Below, piece by piece: positions 1 through 7,920 of a stretch of 64,000 bases of DNA. Every line of letters starts with the position of its first letter. The first letter of the stretch is position 1. Below the pieces are notes generated by a model. That model saw nothing but the letters and a program-made list of their open reading frames with translations, had not been told where the DNA came from and did not search any database. The position numbers were made by a program, and so were the translations under genes. The stretch comes from Rubrivivax sp. Its GTDB lineage: Bacteria > Pseudomonadota > Gammaproteobacteria > Burkholderiales > Burkholderiaceae_C. Location of the stretch: NCBI GenBank assembly GCA_019635315.1, contig JAHBZT010000002.1, forward strand, positions 558,001 to 622,000, given 5' to 3'.

Positions 1-858
1 CGTGGCCAGCAGCGCGGCAAACTCGGCCTGCACGGCCTGCGCGAAGCGCGCGCCCTCGGCGCGCACGAGGATCTTCAGGCGCGCCTTGTACAGGTTGTCG
101 CGCCGCCCGTAGAGGTTGTAGACGCGCACGATGGCCTCGATGAAGACGAGGATCTGCGCCCAGGGCACGAAGGCCGCGATCTCGGTCGCGACGACCGGCG
201 TGCGCCCCATGCCGCCGCCGACCGCGACGCGGAAGCCCACCTCGCCGGCGGCGTTGCGGCGCAGTTGCAGGCCGATGTCGTGCCAGCCGGTGGCGGCGCG
301 GTCCTCGGCGGCGCCGCTGACCGCGATCTTGAACTTGCGCGGCAGGAATGCGAACTCCGGGTGCAGCGTGCTCCACTGGCGCAGCACCTCGCAGTAGGGC
401 CGCGGGTCGACGACCTCGTCGGGCGCGATGCCGGCCAGCGCGTCGCTGGTGATGTTGCGGATGCAGTTGCCGCTGGTCTGGATGCCGTGCAGGTCGGCCT
501 CGGCCAGCAGGTCCATCACGTCGGCGCTGCGGACGAGCGGTATCCAGTTGAACTGCAGGTTCTGGCGCGTCGTGAAGTGGCCGAAGCCGCCGCGCTGCGT
601 GGGCAGGCCCTCGTCCTGGAGGTCGAACTCGCGCGCCACGCGCGCCAGCGTGCGCAGCTGGTGCGCCGACAGCTCGCCGTAGGGCACCGCCACGCGCAGC
701 ATCGGCGCGTGGCGCTGCACGTACCAGCCGTTCTGCAGGCGCAGCGGGCGGAATTCCTCGTCGGACAGCTCGCCCGCCAGGTGGCGCTGCAGCTGGTCGC
801 GGTACTGTGCGGCGCGGGCGCGCACGAGCTGGCGGTCGAAATCGGTGTAGCGGTACAT
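1..858 (-). CDS. cysI: Nitrite/sulfite reductase hemoprotein (CysI type), N-terminal part only
   Basis: The gene starts at the ATG at 858-856 and runs off the left edge, so only the first 286 residues are present. The frame is open throughout. The protein begins MYRYTDFDRQLVRARAAQYR and continues with the ferredoxin-like nitrite/sulfite reductase domain (for example GFGHFTTRQNLQFNW and TSGNCIRNITSD), as in betaproteobacterial assimilatory sulfite reductases. By family it would reduce sulfite to sulfide with a siroheme/4Fe-4S centre in the cytoplasm. The cluster-ligating cysteines lie in the missing part, so sulfite versus nitrite specificity cannot be checked here. It is divergent from the patatin-like gene. 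Confidence 0.9.
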   Translation of the reverse strand, partial: MYRYTDFDRQLVRARAAQYRDQLQRHLAGELSDEEFRPLRLQNGWYVQRHAPMLRVAVPYGELSAHQLRTLARVAREFDLQDEGLPTQRGGFGHFTTRQNLQFNWIPLVRSADVMDLLAEADLHGIQTSGNCIRNITSDALAGIAPDEVVDPRPYCEVLRQWSTLHPEFAFLPRKFKIAVSGAAEDRAATGWHDIGLQLRRNAAGEVGFRVAVGGGMGRTPVVATEIAAFVPWAQILVFIEAIVRVYNLYGRRDNLYKARLKILVRAEGARFAQAVQAEFAALLAT

Positions 859-1002
859 GGGTGGTCGGGCCGAGCGGGTCCGTCGAGCGGCATTCTCGGA
901 AGCCGTCTTATCTTCTGGAACTACAAAGAAGTAGCTTGCTCATGCCATGCAGGCATAAGGAACCCGCCCGGCGGCTGCAGGGCGTTTTCTAGAATCCGGC
1001 CC
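859..1002. promoter_or_regulatory. Divergent promoter region between cysI and the patatin-like gene
   Basis: This 144-bp region is more AT-rich than its surroundings. It holds a dyad ATGCC-N5-GGCAT (942-956) and a dyad CTAC-N6-GTAG (921-934), both in the expected place for a cysI operator. CysB is the usual regulator of such genes, so binding here is inference. On the plus strand a -10-like TAGAAT (990-995) lies 13 nt before the ATG at 1003, which suggests a leaderless transcript. I see no convincing -35. Confidence 0.45.
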
Positions 1003-2025
1003 ATGCAGTGGCGACGTCCCTTGCGGCCTGCGGGCCATCCGCTGACGGCGCTGGCGTTGCTGCTGCTGGCCGCCTGCCAGTCGGCACCGCCGGCGCGCGA
1101 ACCGCGGCCGGTGCCGGTGGCGGTGCCGGTCGACGAACCCGTCGCGCCCGCGGCCACGCCCGCGTCGGCGCCGGGCGACCCGGCCCCGGGCGCCTCGGCG
1201 CCCGAACCGGCCCCTCCACCCGTGGCCCTGCGGCCGCCGCCGCCACCCCGGCCGCCCCGCATCGGCCTCGCGCTGGGCGGCGGCGCGGCGCGTGGCTTCG
1301 CGCACATCGGCGCCATCCAGGTGCTGGAGGAAGCCGGCATCCGGCCGGACCTGGTCGTCGGCACCTCGGCCGGCAGCCTGGTCGCCGCGCTGTACGCGTC
1401 CGGCAAGTCCGGCCAGGAGATGGCGGCGATCGCGCTCGCGCTGGACGAAGGCACGATCACCGACTGGGCCTTTCCTTCGCGCGGGCTGATCCGCGGCGAG
1501 GCGCTGGCGCGCTACGTGCGGCAGCAGACCGGGGGGCTGACCATCGAGCGCATGCCGATGCCGCTGGGCATCGTCGCGACCGTGCTGGACAGCGGTGCCG
1601 CGGTGCTGTTCCGGCGCGGCGACACCGGCACCGCGGTGCGTGCGTCCAGCGCGGTGCCGGCGGTCTTCCAGCCGGTACCCATCGCGGGCAGGGAGTACGT
1701 GGACGGCGGGCTGGTCTCGCCGGTGCCGGTGCGCTTCGCGCGCGAGATGGGCGCGGAACTGGTGGTCGCGATCGACATCACGACGCCGCCCGACGGCAAC
1801 CCCACCGGCGACAGCCTGCGCCTGCTGCTGCAGACCTACGCGATCATGGGCCGCAGCATCGCCAGCCTGGAACTGTCGCAGGCCGACGTGGTGTTGCGGC
1901 CGGTGCTGACCGGTGTCGCCGGCACCGACTTCACGTCGCGCGTGCGTGCGCTGCGCGCCGGGCGCGAGGAGGCCGCGCGGGTGCTGCCGGCCCTGAAGGC
2001 GCGCATCGCGGCGCAGACGCGCTGA
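1003..2025 (+). CDS. Patatin-like phospholipase lipoprotein (RssA-like)
   Basis: This 340-residue protein starts with a lipoprotein signal peptide ending in LLAAC (Cys25). A Pro/Ala-rich linker follows (about residues 26-85), then a patatin domain. The domain has the oxyanion glycine loop GGGAARG, the nucleophile elbow GTSAG (Ser122) and the Asp of the catalytic dyad in DGG (Asp234). By family it is a serine lipid acyl hydrolase, probably anchored to a membrane by its lipidated cysteine. The start is the first ATG before the signal peptide; the frame stays open upstream to 265 but that part does not resemble a protein. The -10-like TAGAAT just before the ATG suggests a leaderless message. The substrate is unknown. 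Confidence 0.88.
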   Translation: MQWRRPLRPAGHPLTALALLLLAACQSAPPAREPRPVPVAVPVDEPVAPAATPASAPGDPAPGASAPEPAPPPVALRPPPPPRPPRIGLALGGGAARGFAHIGAIQVLEEAGIRPDLVVGTSAGSLVAALYASGKSGQEMAAIALALDEGTITDWAFPSRGLIRGEALARYVRQQTGGLTIERMPMPLGIVATVLDSGAAVLFRRGDTGTAVRASSAVPAVFQPVPIAGREYVDGGLVSPVPVRFAREMGAELVVAIDITTPPDGNPTGDSLRLLLQTYAIMGRSIASLELSQADVVLRPVLTGVAGTDFTSRVRALRAGREEAARVLPALKARIAAQTR

Positions 2026-2040
2026 ACGGCGGCCGGCGCC

Positions 2041-2070
2041 AAAAAGAAAGCCCGGTCATCGACCGGGCTT
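2041..2070 (-). terminator. Intrinsic terminator downstream of phaP
   Basis: A perfect 10-bp stem (2048-2057 with 2061-2070) has a 3-nt loop. Read on the minus strand it is followed by TTTCTTTTT, so it terminates minus-strand transcription, that is phaP, about 180 nt after its stop codon. There is no T run on the plus strand, so it should not serve the patatin-like gene. Confidence 0.8.
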
Positions 2071-2251
2071 GGAAAGGGCACCAGAAAGGGGATTTCTCGG
2101 GTGCCGAGGAGACAACCTTCCACACGAGAGGCCCCGTGGCCGTGCCACGAAGCCCAGGATAGAGAAGTCGCCGCCCGAAAAGTTCAACCGGGGCGGACCC
2201 CGGTCGTGCAGCCGGGGCGCCGGGCCCGCGGACCCGGCGCGCTGGCGGCGA

Positions 2252-2806
2252 TCAGGCCGCGCGCTTGGCCTTGGGGGCGGCCTGCGTGGCTTTGACGGCG
2301 GTATTGGTCATGGCCTGGAAGTTGGCTTCCGCCACTTCGGTGGCCTGCTTGGCGGCCTTCTGCACGCTCTCGAAGGCGTTGTTGGCAGCGGCGACGGCCG
2401 ACTTGACCAGCGCGACGGCGCTCTCGCTGCCGGCCGGCGCATTCTTGACGGCGTTGTCGACCAGCGCCAGCGTCTTCTTCTGCGTGTCGGCCATCGTGGC
2501 CTCGGCGACCTTGGCCACTTCGGCGTTGGTGCCGGCCAGGATGTCGTACAGGTGGCGGCTGTAGGCGGCGGCCTTCTCGGCGGCCGGCTGCAGCAGGCTG
2601 GCCTGCAGCGCCAGCAGTTCCTGCGCGTCCTTGACCGACGCGGCGGCCTGGGCCGTCTCGTTGGCTTCGGTCAGCGTGGTCTTGGCGACCTGCAGGTTCA
2701 GTTCGACCAGCTTCTCGACGCCTTCGAAGGTCTTCTGGGTCAGGCCGAAGAGGGTGTCGAGGTTGGCCTTGTGGGCGGCCACGAGTTGTTCAGCGGTGAA
2801 TGTCAT
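2252..2806 (-). CDS. phaP: Phasin, polyhydroxyalkanoate granule protein
   Basis: This 184-residue, Ala- and Lys-rich, mostly helical protein starts [20 protein letters not shown] and contains [16 protein letters not shown]. These are hallmarks of the phasin_2 family found in betaproteobacteria. It coats cytoplasmic PHA granules and controls their size and number. It ends in a basic Ala/Lys tail ([13 protein letters not shown]), as phasins often do. The ATG at 2806-2804 is chosen because AGGAG lies about 7 nt upstream and because homologues begin here; an upstream in-frame extension to 2896 would cross the operator. Two PhaR-like palindromes lie upstream, so granule-coupled derepression is likely. 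Confidence 0.93.
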   Translation of the reverse strand: MTFTAEQLVAAHKANLDTLFGLTQKTFEGVEKLVELNLQVAKTTLTEANETAQAAASVKDAQELLALQASLLQPAAEKAAAYSRHLYDILAGTNAEVAKVAEATMADTQKKTLALVDNAVKNAPAGSESAVALVKSAVAAANNAFESVQKAAKQATEVAEANFQAMTNTAVKATQAAPKAKRAA

Positions 2807-2879
2807 GGGGTGCTCCTGGGAGGTTGCGAGAAGGGACTGGAAGGTGCCGGAAGGGCCTTGCCGCGCCGCCAGACTTCTT

Positions 2880-2893
2880 TTGCTGCGCTGCAA
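2880..2893. promoter_or_regulatory. PhaR-like operator, copy 1
   Basis: The interrupted palindrome TTGCTGCGCTGCAA fits TTGC-N-GCGC-N-GCAA. It lies 74 bp upstream of the phaP start and is flanked by a T run on one side and CA on the other. PhaR-type repressors of PHA genes bind TGC-rich palindromes of this kind. The identity of the regulator is inferred from the downstream gene. Confidence 0.6.
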
Positions 2894-2938
2894 CATGAAC
2901 CGAAGTATAGGGACCTGGCGGCGGGATGCAAGACATTT

Positions 2939-2952
2939 TTGCTGCGCCGCAA
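2939..2952. promoter_or_regulatory. PhaR-like operator, copy 2
   Basis: TTGCTGCGCCGCAA differs from copy 1 at one base and lies 59 bp further from phaP. It is also only about 20 bp upstream of the -10-like TAGAAT (2972-2977) of the histone-deacetylase-like gene. The same site could therefore control both divergent transcription units. Confidence 0.6.
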
Positions 2953-2985
2953 CAAAGTAGGGTCAACTTCCTAGAATCCCGGCCG

Positions 2986-3993
2986 GTGCGTGCCTTCCAC
3001 TCCGACCAGTTCGTGCTGCCGCTGCCGCCGGGGCACAGCTTCCCGATGAGCAAATACCGGCTGCTGCGCGAGGCGGCCGAGACCACGCTGCCCGGCCTGC
3101 GCGTGCACGAGGCGCCGCCGGCCAGCGACGGCGAACTGGCGCTGGCCCACGACCCGGCGTGGATCGCCGCCGTGGCGCAGGGCACGACGACGCCGGCGCA
3201 GCAGCGCGAGATCGGCTTCCCGTGGTCCGAGCGCATGGTCGAGCGCTCGCGGCGTTCGGTGGGCGCGACGATCCAGGCCGCGCGCACCGCCCTGTTCGGC
3301 AGCGCGGGCGACGGAAAGGGTGGCGAGGGGGTGGCCGCCAACCTGGCCGGCGGCACCCACCATGCCTATGCGCACAAGGGCTCGGGCTATTGCGTCTTCA
3401 ACGACGTCGCGGTGGCGGCGCGGCTGATGCAGGCCGAGTGGCACCGCCGCCCGGCCGCCGGCGCGCGCCGGCTGCTGCGTGTCATCGTCATCGACCTCGA
3501 CGTGCACCAGGGCAACGGCACGGCGGCGATCTTCCGCGACGACACCAGCGTCTTCACGCTGTCGCTGCACGGCGCGAAGAACTTTCCGTTCCGCAAGGAG
3601 GCCAGCGACCTCGACGTCGAACTGCCCGACGGCTGCACCGACGAGCCCTACCTCGCCGCGCTGGACGACGCGCTGGACCAGGCCTGGGCGCGCCATGGCG
3701 ACGAGCCGCCGGGGCTGGCCTTCTACCTGGCCGGCGCCGACCCGCACGAGAACGACCGCCTGGGCCGGCTGGCGCTGACGACCGAGGGCCTGGCAGAGCG
3801 CGACCGCCGCGTGCTGGCCTGGCTGCGCGCGCGCGGCGTGCCGGTGGCGCTGAGCATGGCCGGGGGCTACGGCCGCGACATCGCCACCACGGTGGCGATC
3901 CAGCGCTTCACGCTGGCCGAGGCGCTGGCTTCCTGGCAGGCCTGGAACGGCGCGCGGGCGCGGCGGCCCGCGATGGAACAATCCGCGCCATGA
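2986..3993 (+). CDS. Histone deacetylase family protein (AcuC/HDAC-like amidohydrolase)
   Basis: The product is about 335 residues. It carries the arginase/deacetylase-fold signatures HHAYAHKGSGYCVFNDVAVAA (given here as the core HHAYA...GYCVFND), VIDLDVHQGNGTA and GADPHENDRLG, which supply the Asp-His-Asp zinc ligands and the catalytic His pair. By family it hydrolyses acetyl-amide bonds; its bacterial substrate could be acetyl-lysine, acetylpolyamine or acetoin-pathway related. The GTG at 2986 is chosen because it gives VRAFHSDQFVLPLPPGH, the usual family N-terminus, and because a -10-like TAGAAT lies 14 nt before it. An in-frame ATG at 2926 would run through the operator. It overlaps the next gene by 4 nt (ATGA at 3990). 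Confidence 0.87.
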   Translation: MRAFHSDQFVLPLPPGHSFPMSKYRLLREAAETTLPGLRVHEAPPASDGELALAHDPAWIAAVAQGTTTPAQQREIGFPWSERMVERSRRSVGATIQAARTALFGSAGDGKGGEGVAANLAGGTHHAYAHKGSGYCVFNDVAVAARLMQAEWHRRPAAGARRLLRVIVIDLDVHQGNGTAAIFRDDTSVFTLSLHGAKNFPFRKEASDLDVELPDGCTDEPYLAALDDALDQAWARHGDEPPGLAFYLAGADPHENDRLGRLALTTEGLAERDRRVLAWLRARGVPVALSMAGGYGRDIATTVAIQRFTLAEALASWQAWNGARARRPAMEQSAP

Positions 3994-4517
3994 CCGCCAC
4001 CACCCGCCCTGCGGCCGCGGCGCCGGCCGCCACGCCGGCCGCAACGCCGGCTGCCAATCCGGCCGCCAACCCGGCCGACCTGCGGCCGCAGCCGTTGCCG
4101 CGCAGCCGCTTCCCGCGCTTCCAGACCATCGCGACGCGCTGGATGGACAACGACCTGTACGGCCATGTCAACAACGTCGTGCACTACAGCTTCTTCGACA
4201 CCGCGGTCAACCGCTACCTGATCGAGGCCGGCGCGCTGGACATCCACGACGGTGCGGTGATCGGCCTGGTGGTGCAGTCGCAGTGCCACTACTTCGCGTC
4301 GCTGGCCTTTCCGCAGATGGTGCACGCCGGGCTGCGCGTGGCGCAGCGCGGGCGCTCCAGCGTGCACTACGAGCTGGGCCTGTTCGGCGACGACGCCGAA
4401 CTGGCGGCCGCGGTCGGCCGCTTCGTGCATGTGTATGTCGACCGCGCGAGCCGCCGGCCCGTCGCGCTGCCCGAACGACTGCTCGCCGCGCTGGCGCCGC
4501 TGGAGAATGCCGCATGA
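3990..4517 (+). CDS. Hotdog-fold acyl-CoA thioesterase (4HBT family)
   Basis: This 175-residue protein has an Ala/Pro repeat leader (about residues 8-32, PAAT/PAAN units) followed by a hotdog domain. The motif RWMDNDLYGHVNNVVHYSFFD contains the Asp of 4-hydroxybenzoyl-CoA-type thioesterases (the core is DNDLYGHVNN). By family it hydrolyses acyl-CoA thioesters in the cytoplasm; the substrate cannot be read from sequence. The start overlaps the stop of the deacetylase-like gene (ATGA) and its own stop overlaps the nitroreductase start, so the three genes form a coupled operon. AACAAT at 3977-3982 lies 13 nt before the ATG and could also make a leaderless internal transcript. Confidence 0.88.
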   Translation: MTATTRPAAAAPAATPAATPAANPAANPADLRPQPLPRSRFPRFQTIATRWMDNDLYGHVNNVVHYSFFDTAVNRYLIEAGALDIHDGAVIGLVVQSQCHYFASLAFPQMVHAGLRVAQRGRSSVHYELGLFGDDAELAAAVGRFVHVYVDRASRRPVALPERLLAALAPLENAA

Positions 4518-5278
4518 ACCATCCCCACGACCTTCCGGCGGCCGGCGCCGCCGACCGCCCGGGCGCCCAGCCGGCCACGCCCCCCGCGCTCGCAAGCGTG
4601 GCGGCCGTCGATGCGGCGATCACATCGCGCCATTCGGTGCGCGCCTTCCTGCCGACCCCGGTGCCGCGCGCGACCATCGAGCGCATCCTGGAGGTCGCCT
4701 CGCGCGCGCCGTCGGGCACCAACACGCAGCCCTGGCGCGTGCATGTGCTGACCGGCGCGGCGAAGGTGGCGCTGTCGCGCGACATCCGCGCCGCCTACGA
4801 CGACCCGGAGCAGCGCGCGCAGCAGAGCGAGGAATATGCCTACTACCCGACCGAATGGGTCAGCCCCTACATCGACCGCCGGCGCAAGGTCGGCTGGGAC
4901 CTGTACGGCCTGCTCGGCATCGCGAAGGGCGACAAGGCGCGCATGCACGAGCAGCATGGCCGCAACTACGCCTTCTTCGACGCGCCGGTGGGGCTGATCT
5001 TCACCATCGAGCGCGTGCTGCAACAGGGCAGCTGGCTCGACTACGGCATGTTCCTGCAGAGCCTGATGATCGCCGCGCGCGCGCGCGGCCTGGACACCTG
5101 CCCGCAGGCCGCCTTCACGCAGTTCCACCGCATCATCGCGCAGCACCTCGGCCTGGCCGAGCACCGCGAGACGGTGGTCTGCGGCATGTCGCTGGGCTGG
5201 GCCGACCCGGCGGCGGTGGAGAACACACTGGTCACCGAGCGCGCCCCGGTGGCCGAATTCGCGCGCTTCCTCGACTAG
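4514..5278 (+). CDS. Nitroreductase family flavoprotein
   Basis: This 254-residue protein has the FMN-binding nitroreductase signatures SRHSVRAFLP and APSGTNTQPW near residues 40-75 and CGMSLGWADP near the C-terminus. By family it uses FMN and NAD(P)H to reduce nitro compounds, quinones or enones. The first 30 residues are Ala/Pro-rich and not conserved. It is the last gene of the overlapping deacetylase-thioesterase-nitroreductase operon and is convergent with the Usp gene, with only 24 bp between them. The physiological substrate is unknown. Confidence 0.88.
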   Translation: MNHPHDLPAAGAADRPGAQPATPPALASVAAVDAAITSRHSVRAFLPTPVPRATIERILEVASRAPSGTNTQPWRVHVLTGAAKVALSRDIRAAYDDPEQRAQQSEEYAYYPTEWVSPYIDRRRKVGWDLYGLLGIAKGDKARMHEQHGRNYAFFDAPVGLIFTIERVLQQGSWLDYGMFLQSLMIAARARGLDTCPQAAFTQFHRIIAQHLGLAEHRETVVCGMSLGWADPAAVENTLVTERAPVAEFARFLD

Positions 5279-5302
5279 GCGGTTGCCCGAAGCGCGCGGG
5301 CA

Positions 5303-6202
5303 TCAGGCCGCCGGCCGCGTCGCCACCAGCACGTCGGCCGCGCCCTCGGCCAGCACATGCTTGGTCACGCTGCCCAGCAGCAGGTCCTCGGCGGCGCTCT
5401 GGCCATGCTTGCCGATGATGGTGAGGTCGCAGTCCAGCACCTGCTCCTGCTCCACCAGGCGCAGCGAGGGGTCGCCCTCGATGACGCAGGGTTCCCAGCG
5501 CCCGCGCGCCAGGCCGGCGGCGTCGGCCAGCGCCTGCAGGCGCGCCGCGGCCTGCGCGCGCGCCTGGTGGCGGTACAGCGCGACGGTGGCGTCGTCGACG
5601 CCGGCGAAACGCAGCTTCTCCTCGAACGGCACCTGGAAGGCGTTGAACAGCACCCAGTGGGCCTGTGGCGCCACGCGGCGCGCCTGTGCCAGCACCTGCG
5701 CGGACCAGGGCGAGAAGTCCAGCGCCAGCAGCACGCGCCGGTAGCGTTCGTGCGCGGCCTGGCGCACGACGAGCAGCGGCCGCGTCGTGCGGCGCAGCAG
5801 CCGTTCCGCGGTCGTGCCGAGCACCAGGCGGCGCAGGAAGCCGGCGCCGCGGGCGCCGACGACCAGCAACTCGGCAGCGCAGTCCTCGGCCACGCGGTCC
5901 AGCGTCGCAGGCACGGCGCCGGACTCGACGCGCCACCGGACCCGTGCGTGCCGGGCGCGCTGCAGCTCGCTGCCCAGTGCCGCGAGCTCGCGCCGGGCGT
6001 CGTCGTGCAGCTGCTGCGCCAGCGTCCCGCCCAGCCACTGCCGCAGGTCGTCCAGCGGCCCCTGCGGCAGCACGTGCAGCAGCGTCAGCACCGCGCCCTG
6101 CTCGTGGGCCAGCCGCGCCGCGCGCTCCGCGGCGTGGCGGGCCGGCGGCGACAGGTCGGTGGCGGCGAGGATGCTCTGCAGGGTGTCGGCGGGTGGCGTC
6201 AT
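5303..6202 (-). CDS. Tandem universal stress protein (two UspA domains)
   Basis: This 299-residue protein carries two UspA domains, about residues 8-150 and 155-297. The first starts SILAATDLSP and contains LLVVGARGAG; the second has VLLALDFSPWS and TIIGKHGQS, with the ATP-binding G-x2-G-x9-G-type loop at the end (GSVTKHVL). Tandem Usp proteins are stress-induced cytoplasmic nucleotide-binding proteins. Its ATG overlaps the stop of the upstream K+/H+ antiporter by 4 nt. A Usp translated directly after a CPA2 antiporter is consistent with regulation of transport, but that link is inference. Confidence 0.9.
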   Translation of the reverse strand: MTPPADTLQSILAATDLSPPARHAAERAARLAHEQGAVLTLLHVLPQGPLDDLRQWLGGTLAQQLHDDARRELAALGSELQRARHARVRWRVESGAVPATLDRVAEDCAAELLVVGARGAGFLRRLVLGTTAERLLRRTTRPLLVVRQAAHERYRRVLLALDFSPWSAQVLAQARRVAPQAHWVLFNAFQVPFEEKLRFAGVDDATVALYRHQARAQAAARLQALADAAGLARGRWEPCVIEGDPSLRLVEQEQVLDCDLTIIGKHGQSAAEDLLLGSVTKHVLAEGAADVLVATRPAA

Positions 6203-7896
6203 GAGCGGGTCTCCTCGGGCGGGGCGGGGGCGCGCAGCGGGTCGCCCGAGCGCAGCGTCTGCGCCAGGCGGCGCGCCGCGTGGTCGGCGGCGTCGTCGAA
6301 CGGGTTGAGTATCCAGGGCACGCCGGCCGCCGCCAGCGCGCGGCCCTGCGCGGCGTCGCGCACCGCGGCGGCGACCGGGCCGCGAAACTGCGCGGCCCGC
6401 AGCGCATGCAGCAGCGCGCGGTTGCTCTCCAGCTGCGGGAAGGTGGTGACGATCCAGCGCGCCTGCGCGAGCGGCAGCGTTTGCAGGAACTCCGGGTCCT
6501 CGCCGTCCCCGAAGTGCACCGGCAGGCCCAGGCGCTGCAGCGTGCGCACCGCCTCGGGGTCGAAGTCGACGCCGATGGCCTGCACGCCGTCGCTGCGCAG
6601 CTGCTGCAGCAGCCGGCTGCCGTAGCGGCCGAGGCCGAAGACGATGATCTCGGCCGCGCCGTCGCCGGCTGCCGCCTGCTCCACCGCCAGCTCGCGGAAC
6701 GGGCGCCGGCGCTCGAACCAGCCCAGCCAGGGCGCGAGGCGTTCGTAAAGCGGCTGCGAATACAGGATCATGTAGGTCGACACCGTGATCGTCACCAGCC
6801 CGACCAGCGTCGTCAGCCCCAGCGCCGGCACGCCGATGTGGCCCAGCGTGATGCCCATCGCGACGAAGACGATGGAGAACTCGCTGATCTGCGCCACCGT
6901 CAGGCCGGCCAGGAAACCGGTGCGCTTGCGGTAGCCCATGAAGCCCATGATGGCCATCACGATCAGCGGGTTGCCGACCAGCACGAACAGCGACAGCAGG
7001 ATCGCCGGCCCGACCTCGGCACCCAGCGTGGCGAGTTCCAGCTTGGCGCCCAGGTCGATGAAGAAGAACAGCAGCAGGAAGTCGCGGATGCTGGTCAGGC
7101 GCGCATTCATCGCCTCGCGGTAGGGCGTGCTGGCCAGCGAGAAGCCGGCCAGGAAGGCGCCGGCCTCCTTGCTGAAGCCGGCCCATTCGCCCAGCGCCGC
7201 CAGAGCCACGCCCCAGGCGATGGCGAAGACCAGCAGCAGCTCCTGCGAGCGCGCCATCGCCGAGACGACGGCCGGCAGCACCCAGCGCATCAGCACGAAC
7301 AGCAGCGCCGCCGCGGCGGCCAGCCGCCAGGCCAGCGAGCCGAGCACGGCCAGCAGCGTGGTCTCGTCGCCGCTGGCGCCGCCGGTCCCGCGCAGCGCGC
7401 TCATCGTCATCATCGCGACGACGACCGCCAGGTCCTGCACGATCAGGAAGCCGACCGCGATGCGGCCGTGCAGGCTGTCGAGCTCGCGCTTGTCCGACAG
7501 CAGCTTGACGATGATGATGGTGCTGGAGAAGGTCAGTGCCACCGCCACGTACAGCGCCTCCAGCCAGCCCTTGCCGAGCGCGAGGACGAGCAGGAAGCCG
7601 AAGGCGATCGTGAAGGCGAGCTGCCCCAGCCCGGTGGCCAGCGCCACCGGCCCGATGTGGCGGATGTGGTGCAGGTCCAGCTTGAGGCCGACCACGAACA
7701 GCAGCACCGCGACGCCGACCTGCGCCAGCAGGTCGATCTGCTCGTGCGCGCCCACGAGCCCCAGCACCGACGGCCCGACGACGATGCCGACCACGATGTA
7801 GGCGATCAGCACCGGCTGGCGCAGGCGCACGAACAGCGCGCCGGCCAGCGCGCAGATCAGCAGCAGCAGTGCAAATTCGGCAAACGCACCATGCAT
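6199..7896 (-). CDS. CPA2-family monovalent cation:proton antiporter with TrkA-N domain (KefB/YbaL-like)
   Basis: This 565-residue membrane protein has about 12 hydrophobic segments in residues 1-385, beginning MHGAFAEFALLLLICALAGA, followed by a cytoplasmic Rossmann domain. The Rossmann start is IIVFGLGRYGSRLL, a G-x-G-x-x-G nucleotide-binding motif, so it can bind NAD(H)-type ligands as in KefB/KefC/YbaL. By family it exchanges K+ (or Na+) for H+ across the inner membrane. It lies 24 nt after the CaCA exchanger gene and overlaps the Usp gene, so it probably belongs to a cation-homeostasis operon. Ion specificity is not certain. Confidence 0.9.
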   Translation of the reverse strand: MHGAFAEFALLLLICALAGALFVRLRQPVLIAYIVVGIVVGPSVLGLVGAHEQIDLLAQVGVAVLLFVVGLKLDLHHIRHIGPVALATGLGQLAFTIAFGFLLVLALGKGWLEALYVAVALTFSSTIIIVKLLSDKRELDSLHGRIAVGFLIVQDLAVVVAMMTMSALRGTGGASGDETTLLAVLGSLAWRLAAAAALLFVLMRWVLPAVVSAMARSQELLLVFAIAWGVALAALGEWAGFSKEAGAFLAGFSLASTPYREAMNARLTSIRDFLLLFFFIDLGAKLELATLGAEVGPAILLSLFVLVGNPLIVMAIMGFMGYRKRTGFLAGLTVAQISEFSIVFVAMGITLGHIGVPALGLTTLVGLVTITVSTYMILYSQPLYERLAPWLGWFERRRPFRELAVEQAAAGDGAAEIIVFGLGRYGSRLLQQLRSDGVQAIGVDFDPEAVRTLQRLGLPVHFGDGEDPEFLQTLPLAQARWIVTTFPQLESNRALLHALRAAQFRGPVAAAVRDAAQGRALAAAGVPWILNPFDDAADHAARRLAQTLRSGDPLRAPAPPEETRS

Positions 7897-7920
7897 CGTC
7901 GTGACCCCTCGCTCCCCGAT

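Noticed and set aside
5284..5300. GCCCG/CGGGC hairpin between the nitroreductase and Usp genes
   Set aside because: The stem is only 5 bp with no T run; it does not stand out from background.
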